A stretch of 11,908 bases of DNA from Bacillota bacterium (lineage in GTDB: Bacteria; Bacillota; Clostridia; Peptostreptococcales; Anaerovoracaceae), in assembly GCA_017936025.1 (NCBI GenBank), contig JAGBGL010000175.1, positions 1 through 11,908 of the forward strand, written 5' to 3'. The notes beneath the pieces are model-generated. The model was not told where the DNA came from. It ran no database searches and saw nothing but the letters and a program-made list of their open reading frames with translations. The translations under genes were made by a program, and so were the position numbers. Numbering within the stretch: position 1 is the first letter of the stretch; every line of letters begins with the position of its first letter. Positions 7,379 to 11,908 of the stretch are shown here, piece by piece.

Positions 7379-7660
7379 GGATTGCATTTTTATGCCCACG
7401 ATTAACATTCTGCTTTTTCACAGTACTTGTTTGCAAACACATATCACTGTGTCGCAATTCGTTTGCAAACTTCAACTGATTTTCCATCTAAAAGGTGCAA
7501 TTTTTTTAATATACATGTGTTTTTCGTCAACATTAACATAAAATGTTCCATTTGTTAATTTGTATTGTCATTTTTTTGTTTACAATTCACCATTTGCCCA
7601 GGCATGTTTGCAAACACATATCGGAAGCTGAGAGTTTGTTACAAATAATGATTCACCAAA
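7379..7660. other. Intergenic stretch without a convincing gene; carries GTTTGCAAAC palindromes
   Basis: Between the lipoprotein gene's upstream repeat and the hppA terminator I find no ORF with both a ribosome binding site and plausible length. What stands out is the palindrome set described separately, T-rich and A-rich runs, and scattered promoter-like hexamers (for example TTGACG on the minus strand near 7525-7530) without a well-spaced -10 box. It is long for this otherwise compact gene cluster. Confidence 0.6.
7428..7622. repeat. Three GTTTGCAAAC palindromes, two inside an identical 18-bp direct repeat
   Basis: TGTTTGCAAACACATATC occurs exactly at 7428-7445 and at 7605-7622, and each copy contains the 12-bp perfect palindrome TGTTTGCAAACA. 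A third GTTTGCAAAC core is at 7461-7470, its start 32 bp from that of the first core, close to three helical turns. A half-related CTGCAAAC lies at 7333-7340. The pattern fits a dimeric regulator with several sites upstream of the lipoprotein gene, but the family of such a regulator cannot be told from the sequence. Confidence 0.6.
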
Positions 7661-7661
7661 T

Positions 7662-7692
7662 AAAAAAGGACAAGTCCGACAGGACTTGTCCT
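7662..7692 (-). terminator. Strong intrinsic terminator after hppA
   Basis: An 11-bp perfect stem (AGGACAAGTCC at 7667-7677 with GGACTTGTCCT at 7682-7692) has a GACA loop and is followed on the minus strand by a run of U (7662-7667). It ends the hppA transcript about 100 nt after the stop codon. Confidence 0.92.
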
Positions 7693-7710
7693 AAAATTTT
7701 TAATTAAATT

Positions 7711-7788
7711 GCGGAAGAATTGCACTGCAGCTAAAGCTGCGCAATTCTCGCGGCTAACCTGCGCGCCGTATCAAAGATACGGGCAGGT
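7711..7788 (-). other. Two bulged hairpins in the hppA 3' untranslated region
   Basis: The first hairpin (7711-7751) pairs GAATTGC (7717-7723) with GCAATTC (7741-7747) and GCAGC with GCTGC around a TAAA loop, with ACT (7724-7726) bulged; an outer GCG/CGC extends it. The second (7757-7788) pairs ACCTGC with GCAGGT and CCGTATC with GATACGG around an AAA loop, with GCG (7763-7765) bulged. Both have a 3-nt bulge on the same side and a short A-rich loop. They lie between the hppA stop and its terminator and may protect the mRNA 3' end. Confidence 0.55.
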
Positions 7789-7792
7789 CATG

Positions 7793-9814
7793 CTACAGGA
7801 TTCCGCCGATGGATACGAACAGTGGTGCGAATACTACTGCTACGATAGTCATCAGTTTGATCAGGATGTTGATGGAAGGACCGGATGTATCTTTGAATGG
7901 GTCACCAACAGTATCGCCGATTACAGTTGCAGCGTGAGTGTCGGAACCTTTTCCGCCGTAGTTTCCTTCTTCAACGAATTTCTTAGCGTTATCCCATGCG
8001 CCGCCAGCGTTAGCCATCATCAGAGCTAACAGTACACCAGCAGCCAGAGCACCAGCCAGCAGACCGCCCAGAGCTTCAACGCCCAGAACGATACCTACAG
8101 CCAGAGGAGCGATAATAGCCAGCAGACCAGGAGCAACCATTTCTTTCAGAGCAGCACCTGTGGAGATGTCTACGCATCTAGCATAGTCAGGTTTTGCAGT
8201 ACCTTCCATAACGCCAGGGATTTCTCTGAACTGTCTTCTAACTTCTTCGATCATCTGGTTAGCAGCTTTGGATACGGAGTTCATTGTCATAGCAGAGAAC
8301 AGGAATGGCAGCATAGCACCGATGAACAGGCCGATGATTACCATTGGATCCAGTAAGCTGATAGCTGTCAGGTTTGCAACCTGAGAGTAGGAAGCGAACA
8401 GAGCCAGAGCTGTCAGAGCAGCGGAACCGATCGCGAAACCTTTACCGATAGCAGCAGTTGTGTTACCAACAGCGTCCAGTTTGTCAGTGATTTCTCTAAC
8501 TTCTGGTGGCAGTTCGGACATTTCTGCGATACCGCCGGCATTGTCGGATACAGGACCGTAAGCGTCTACTGCTACAGTCATACCAGTTGTGGACAGCATA
8601 CCTACTGCAGCCAGAGCGATACCGTACAGACCTGCGAAGCCGTTAGCTACGAAGATACCTACAGCGATCAGGATGATTGGCCACAGTGTGGACATCATAC
8701 CAACGCCCAGACCGGAAATGATTGTTGTTGCAGCACCAGTCTGAGACTGTTTTGCAATTTCTTTAACGGATTTGTAGTCTCCGGAAGTGTAGATTTCTGT
8801 GATCTTACCGATAGCGATACCTACAGCCAGACCTGCGATGATAGCGATAGCGCAGTTGAAGCTTCCCAGCATAGCTTTGGACAGAACCAGAGCAGCGATT
8901 ACTACGATGATACCGGAGATGTATGTTCCCATGTTCAGAGCGTTAGCAGGGTTGGAACCTTCCTTACCTTTAACGCAGAAGATACCGATAACGGATGCAA
9001 TGATACCGATAGCAGCCAGCAGCAGTGGGAATACGGAACCAACTACTGGGTCCAGTTCAAATGCAGGACCGAATGTTGGTGTTACATGCGGAATAATTAC
9101 AGCCAGTGTGATAGCGGATACGATGGAACCTACATAAGATTCGAACAGGTCGGATCCCATACCAGCAACGTCACCTACGTTGTCACCTACGTTGTCAGCG
9201 ATTACAGCAGGGTTTCTTGGGTCGTCTTCAGGGATACCAGCTTCTACTTTACCTACCAGGTCAGCACCAACGTCAGCAGCTTTTGTATAGATACCGCCGC
9301 CTACACGTCCGAACAGAGCCATGGAGGATGCACCCAGGGAGAATCCTGTGATAACATCAGCAGCATCGATGCCCAGAATTACGAAAATCAGACCGCAGCC
9401 CAGCAGACCTAAACCTGCTACGCACAGACCCATTACAGCACCGGATCTGAATGCAACTTTCAGAGCTTTGTTCATTCCGCCTTCGAAAGCAGCTGCTGCA
9501 GTTCTTACGTTACCTTTAGTAGCAACGTTCATACCGAAGTAACCAGCCAGTACGGAGAACAGTGCACCGAATACATACAGAATACCGGATGTCCAGCTGA
9601 TGAAGAATCCGATCAGCAGGAACAGTACAACGATTACGATAACCATTGTCTTGTACTCTCTCTTTAAGAAAGCCATCGCACCTTCATGAATAAAGCCTGC
9701 GATTTCTTTCATTCTATCGTTGCCTGCGTCCTGTTTGCTGATCCAAGATGTCAGAACAAACGCAACTACAAGACCAATCACAGCAGCGATAGGAGCAATA
9801 ATTGCTAAATTCAT
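7793..9814 (-). CDS. hppA: Membrane-bound pyrophosphatase, Na+-translocating and K+-dependent type
   Basis: 673 residues from ATG 9814. The protein hydrolyses PPi at the cytoplasmic face and uses the energy to pump cations across the membrane through about 16 helices. Numbered from this start, the PPi-binding motifs are DVGADLVGKVE (from about 181), the Asp-rich DDPRNPAVIADNVGDNVGD (197-215) and GDTVGDPFKDTSGPS (from about 633). GNTTAAIGKG has Ala454 and Gly457 where K+-independent enzymes have Lys and Thr, so K+ dependence is predicted. SDLFESY places Asp222 and Glu225 as in Na+-pumping T. maritima enzyme (D243, E246); plant H+ pumps have Glu one helical turn later. Dual Na+/H+ transport cannot be excluded. 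I reject the upstream GTG at 9835 because AGGAGG (9825-9830) lies between it and the ATG, at proper spacing for the latter. It stands 118 nt after secG and has its own terminator. Confidence 0.97.
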   Translation of the reverse strand: MNLAIIAPIAAVIGLVVAFVLTSWISKQDAGNDRMKEIAGFIHEGAMAFLKREYKTMVIVIVVLFLLIGFFISWTSGILYVFGALFSVLAGYFGMNVATKGNVRTAAAAFEGGMNKALKVAFRSGAVMGLCVAGLGLLGCGLIFVILGIDAADVITGFSLGASSMALFGRVGGGIYTKAADVGADLVGKVEAGIPEDDPRNPAVIADNVGDNVGDVAGMGSDLFESYVGSIVSAITLAVIIPHVTPTFGPAFELDPVVGSVFPLLLAAIGIIASVIGIFCVKGKEGSNPANALNMGTYISGIIVVIAALVLSKAMLGSFNCAIAIIAGLAVGIAIGKITEIYTSGDYKSVKEIAKQSQTGAATTIISGLGVGMMSTLWPIILIAVGIFVANGFAGLYGIALAAVGMLSTTGMTVAVDAYGPVSDNAGGIAEMSELPPEVREITDKLDAVGNTTAAIGKGFAIGSAALTALALFASYSQVANLTAISLLDPMVIIGLFIGAMLPFLFSAMTMNSVSKAANQMIEEVRRQFREIPGVMEGTAKPDYARCVDISTGAALKEMVAPGLLAIIAPLAVGIVLGVEALGGLLAGALAAGVLLALMMANAGGAWDNAKKFVEEGNYGGKGSDTHAATVIGDTVGDPFKDTSGPSINILIKLMTIVAVVFAPLFVSIGGIL

Positions 9815-9824
9815 AATAATGATA

Positions 9825-9830
9825 CCTCCT
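9825..9830 (-). promoter_or_regulatory. Ribosome binding site that sets the hppA start
   Basis: AGGAGG on the minus strand ends 10 nt before ATG 9814. This selects the ATG over the in-frame GTG at 9833-9835, whose reading would run through the ribosome binding site. Confidence 0.88.
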
Positions 9831-9832
9831 CT

Positions 9833-9883
9833 CACTTTTAACGCATCATAAGAGGTGCCTGTGACACCTCTTAACTAAAAGTG
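9833..9883 (-). promoter_or_regulatory. Nested stem-loops in the hppA leader
   Basis: An inner 9-bp stem (TAAGAGGTG at 9849-9857 with CACCTCTTA at 9865-9873, 7-nt loop) is enclosed by an 8-bp stem (CACTTTTA at 9833-9840 with TAAAAGTG at 9876-9883) across an asymmetric internal loop of 8 and 2 nt. The outer stem ends directly next to the hppA ribosome binding site. No U-run follows on the minus strand, so it does not look like a secG terminator; a leader structure affecting hppA translation or mRNA life is more likely. It matches no riboswitch class I know. Confidence 0.55.
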
Positions 9884-9932
9884 AATATGCAATAAAAAAT
9901 TAAAAACAAAACTAAAAACTAATCGCTAATCC

Positions 9933-10166
9933 TTAGCCTTCCATCATAACGAGAATAAGAGACAGTACGATGAACAGGATCGCTGCAACAGAAGAAATCT
10001 TCTGCAGTATACCTTCGTACCCTCTGCCTTTTTTCTTTCCGAACAGCTGCTCTGCGCCGCCGCCGATAGAGCCGGATAAACCTGCACTGTTACTGGACTG
10101 CATCAGGATGCTGCCGATCAGAATAATACTTGCAATTGCCAGTACTACCATGAGAAATGTCTGCAT
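9933..10166 (-). CDS. secG: Protein translocase subunit SecG
   Basis: 77 residues, a usual SecG length. SecG is the small accessory subunit of the SecYEG channel and helps SecA-driven export. Two hydrophobic helices are visible (about residues 3-23 and 56-74). The connecting loop has the family hallmark: Gly/Ser-rich SGSIGGGAEQLFGKKKGRG, which places GxAExLFG and the basic KKKGR stretch in the cytoplasm. AAGGAGG at 10174-10180 precedes the ATG. Placement between enolase and rnr matches the common Bacillota order eno-secG-rnr, although here hppA and a lipoprotein gene separate it from rnr. It supports export of the signal-peptide proteins encoded to the left, as it does for all Sec substrates. 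Confidence 0.96.
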   Translation of the reverse strand: MQTFLMVVLAIASIILIGSILMQSSNSAGLSGSIGGGAEQLFGKKKGRGYEGILQKISSVAAILFIVLSLILVMMEG

Positions 10167-10196
10167 TTTCTTACCTCCTTACAAATTAACTCCTAG

Positions 10197-10225
10197 ATTC
10201 TAACACAAACGTCACCAAAAATCAA
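10197..10225 (-). promoter_or_regulatory. Sigma-A type promoter of secG
   Basis: On the minus strand TTGATT (10220-10225) and TAGAAT (10197-10202) are 17 nt apart. Transcription would start near 10190, about 24 nt before the secG ATG. This gives secG its own start separate from the glycolytic transcript. Confidence 0.7.
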
Positions 10226-10262
10226 GGAATTTTGACCCCAATTGAATCATATTATCTCAACA

Positions 10263-10294
10263 ATGTGAAACGGACAAAATCGTCCGTTTCACAT
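10263..10294 (-). terminator. 13-bp hairpin after eno; probable 3' end, without a U-run
   Basis: ATGTGAAACGGAC (10263-10275) and GTCCGTTTCACAT (10282-10294) form a perfect 13-bp stem with a 6-nt loop, 45 nt after the eno stop. Neither strand shows the U-run of an ordinary intrinsic terminator. It may end transcription by another route, mark a processing site or stabilise the eno mRNA 3' end. Confidence 0.5.
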
Positions 10295-10338
10295 GTCAAA
10301 TTAGTTATTCTGCTGCGCTATGTGCGCTTTAAAATCCA

Positions 10339-11628
10339 CTATTTCAGGTTGTAGAATGCATCGTTACCTGCGTACTGAGCGGATCCGTCCAGGATCTCTT
10401 CGATTCTCAGCAGCTGGTTGTACTTAGCGATACGGTCAGTTCTGGACAGGGAACCTGTCTTGATCTGTCCTGCATTCAGACCAACTACGATATCAGCGAT
10501 AGTTGTATCTTCTGTTTCACCGGATCTGTGGGAAACAACTGCAGTGTAACCTGCTTTTTTAGCCATTTCGATAGCATCGAAAGTTTCTGTCAGCGTACCG
10601 ATCTGGTTAACTTTGATCAGGATAGAGTTACCGATTCCTTTTTCGATACCTGCAGCCAGTCTTTCAGTGTTAGTTACGAACAGGTCGTCACCAACCAGCT
10701 GAACTTTCTTGCCCAATTTTTCTGTCAGCAGAGCCCAGCCTTCCCAGTCGTCTTCAGCCAGACCGTCTTCGATGGAGATGATTGGGTATTTGCCGCACAG
10801 CATTTCATAGTATTCAACCATTTCAGCAGCTTTTCTGCTAACGCCTTCGCCTGTCAGGTTGTAGATGTCTGCTTCTGCATCATAGAATTCGGAAGCAGCT
10901 ACGTCCAGAGCGATCTTAACGTCGTCGCCAGGTTTGTATCCTGCTTTTTCGATAGCTTCGATGATAACCTGGATAGCTTCTTCGTTAGTAGCAAGGTTTG
11001 GAGCGAATCCGCCTTCATCACCAACTGCAGTATTCATGCCTTTTGCTTTCAGTACAGCTTTCAGGCTGTGGAATACTTCTGTACCCATTCTCAGAGCTTC
11101 TCTGAATGTAGGAGCTCCTACAGGCATGATCATGAATTCCTGGATGTCAACTGTGTTGTCAGCGTGGGATCCGCCGTTCAGAATGTTCATCATTGGTGTT
11201 GGCAGAACTTTGCCGTTAACTCCGCCCAGATACTGGAACAGAGGCAGGCCCAGGCTTTCAGCTGCAGCTCTTGCTGCTGCCATGGATACGCCCAGGATAG
11301 CATTCGCACCCAGCTTGCCTTTGTTTGGAGTTCCGTCCAGGTCGATCAGCAGCTGGTCCAGACCAGGCTGGTCGAATACTTCATATCCGATAATGTTATC
11401 TGCAATAACTGTATTTACGTTTTCTACAGCTTTCTGAGTACCTTTTCCCAGGTAGCGGGATTTGTCTCCGTCTCTCAGTTCAACTGCTTCGTGTACACCA
11501 GTGGAAGCACCGGAAGGTACCATTGCTCTTCCTGTTGTTCCGTCGTCCAGCAGAATTTCAACTTCTACTGTAGGATTTCCTCTGGAGTCCAGCACTTCAC
11601 GTGCCATTACATCTGCGATAAATGCCAT
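10339..11628 (-). CDS. eno: Enolase (phosphopyruvate hydratase)
   Basis: 429 residues, the normal bacterial length. Enolase converts 2-phosphoglycerate to phosphoenolpyruvate in glycolysis, in the cytoplasm. Active-site residues are all present: the mobile loop PSGASTG with Ser39 and Ser42, His155 in NGGSHADN, Glu164, Glu205 in GDEGGF, Mg2+ ligands Asp242, Glu287 and Asp314, catalytic Lys339 in KVNQIGT, SHRSGE (366-371) and Lys390. AAGGAGGA lies about 7 nt upstream of the ATG. It follows tpiA after 26 nt and so is very likely transcribed with it; the usual intervening phosphoglycerate mutase gene is absent. Confidence 0.99.
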   Translation of the reverse strand: MAFIADVMAREVLDSRGNPTVEVEILLDDGTTGRAMVPSGASTGVHEAVELRDGDKSRYLGKGTQKAVENVNTVIADNIIGYEVFDQPGLDQLLIDLDGTPNKGKLGANAILGVSMAAARAAAESLGLPLFQYLGGVNGKVLPTPMMNILNGGSHADNTVDIQEFMIMPVGAPTFREALRMGTEVFHSLKAVLKAKGMNTAVGDEGGFAPNLATNEEAIQVIIEAIEKAGYKPGDDVKIALDVAASEFYDAEADIYNLTGEGVSRKAAEMVEYYEMLCGKYPIISIEDGLAEDDWEGWALLTEKLGKKVQLVGDDLFVTNTERLAAGIEKGIGNSILIKVNQIGTLTETFDAIEMAKKAGYTAVVSHRSGETEDTTIADIVVGLNAGQIKTGSLSRTDRIAKYNQLLRIEEILDGSAQYAGNDAFYNLK

Positions 11629-11654
11629 AACAATTTCCTCCTTATTATAAGAGA

Positions 11655-11908
11655 TTAAAAATCTATGATTTCCATGAAATCTTTTGCTTTGAGAGAAGCA
11701 CCGCCAACCAGTGCACCGTCAATGTTGCCCATGTTCATGATATCAGTAGCGTTGGCAGGTTTAACGCTTCCGCCGTACTGAATAACAACAGCGTCTGCCA
11801 CATCTCCGTCATACAGTTCTTCGATGACGTTTCTGATATATTCGCACATATCTTCAGCCTGCTCAGGAGTAGCTGTTTTGCCTGTTCCGATAGCCCATAC
11901 AGGTTCAT
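11655..11908 (-). CDS. tpiA: Triosephosphate isomerase, C-terminal part (runs off the right edge)
   Basis: The reading frame is open from the right edge to TAA at 11655-11657. The first full codon (11904-11906) is the catalytic Glu of the family motif (Y)EPVWAIGTGKTATPEQAED, and the two preceding bases AT fit the expected Tyr codon. Loop 6 (WAIGTGK) closes over the substrate. Further on are the phosphate-binding IQYGGSVKPAN and DGALVGGASL segments and a normal C-terminus ending MEIIDF. The enzyme interconverts dihydroxyacetone phosphate and glyceraldehyde 3-phosphate. The promoter of the tpiA-eno unit lies outside the window, probably with upstream glycolytic genes. Confidence 0.98.
   Translation of the reverse strand, partial: EPVWAIGTGKTATPEQAEDMCEYIRNVIEELYDGDVADAVVIQYGGSVKPANATDIMNMGNIDGALVGGASLKAKDFMEIIDF

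Noticed and set aside
7444..7551. 35-codon minus-strand ORF (MEHFMLMLTK...) in the intergenic region, and a 27-codon ORF (MCLQTSTVKK...) further left
   Set aside because: Neither has a ribosome binding site, both cross the GTTTGCAAAC repeats, and no family is recognisable. They might be remnants or small peptides but cannot be supported.
7605..7622. The 18-bp repeats as a CRISPR array or attachment sites
   Set aside because: Only two exact copies 177 bp apart, no regular spacers, no cas, integrase or tRNA genes nearby.
9833..9835. Upstream GTG start for hppA, giving 680 residues
   Set aside because: The AGGAGG site is inside this extension and correctly spaced for ATG 9814.
9884..9932. Separate hppA promoter in the T-rich stretch after secG
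   Set aside because: TTGTTT and TATTCA-like hexamers can be placed on the minus strand, but the -10 match is poor and the region is so AT-rich that such matches are expected by chance.
10528..11658. Long plus-strand open frame of 376 codons opposite eno
   Set aside because: It is the antisense shadow of a perfectly conserved enolase, with Phe/Ser/Val/Cys-rich composition, no domain and no ribosome binding site.

Overview
The window looks like a chromosomal segment of an anaerobic, low-to-moderate GC Gram-positive bacterium, most likely class Clostridia (Bacillota). The basis is the order tpiA, eno, secG, rnr, strong GGAGG ribosome binding sites, a cell-wall-binding-repeat-2 (CWB2) surface protein and a Na+-type, K+-dependent membrane pyrophosphatase. 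A gut Clostridia lineage related to Anaerovoracaceae is a guess only. Every gene I accept lies on the minus strand, so transcription runs from the right end of the window to the left.

In the direction of transcription: the 3' end of triosephosphate isomerase (tpiA) enters at the right edge and is followed after 26 nt by enolase (eno). A 13-bp hairpin and a good promoter then precede secG. A leader able to fold into nested stems precedes hppA, a complete Na+-type membrane pyrophosphatase. The hppA 3' end carries two bulged hairpins and a strong intrinsic terminator. Next is about 370 bp without a convincing gene. It carries three copies of a GTTTGCAAAC palindrome (two inside an identical 18-bp repeat) and an AT-rich 10-bp inverted repeat. 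It ends at a short acidic lipoprotein gene with a TTG start. A terminator-like hairpin separates that gene from rnr, an RNase R that keeps the two cold-shock domains, the RNB nuclease and S1 but lacks the usual N-terminal winged helix and basic C-terminal tail. After the rnr terminator and a near-consensus promoter comes a two-gene secreted-protein unit: a 1418-residue CWB2-anchored modular surface protein and, 15 nt later, a second exported protein that runs off the left edge.

The right half is conserved housekeeping: lower glycolysis, Sec export, PPi-driven ion pumping and RNA decay. The genes around hppA fit a fermenting cell that recovers energy from PPi. The left half is accessory surface biology. 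The most unusual object is the surface protein. It is built from tandem copies of a roughly 210-residue unit made of one beta-type domain with a WVxLYKK core and two cysteine-rich THxxxC...CxxC modules, and it is exported and wall-anchored by three CWB2 repeats. I see no mobile element, CRISPR array, tRNA or rRNA.
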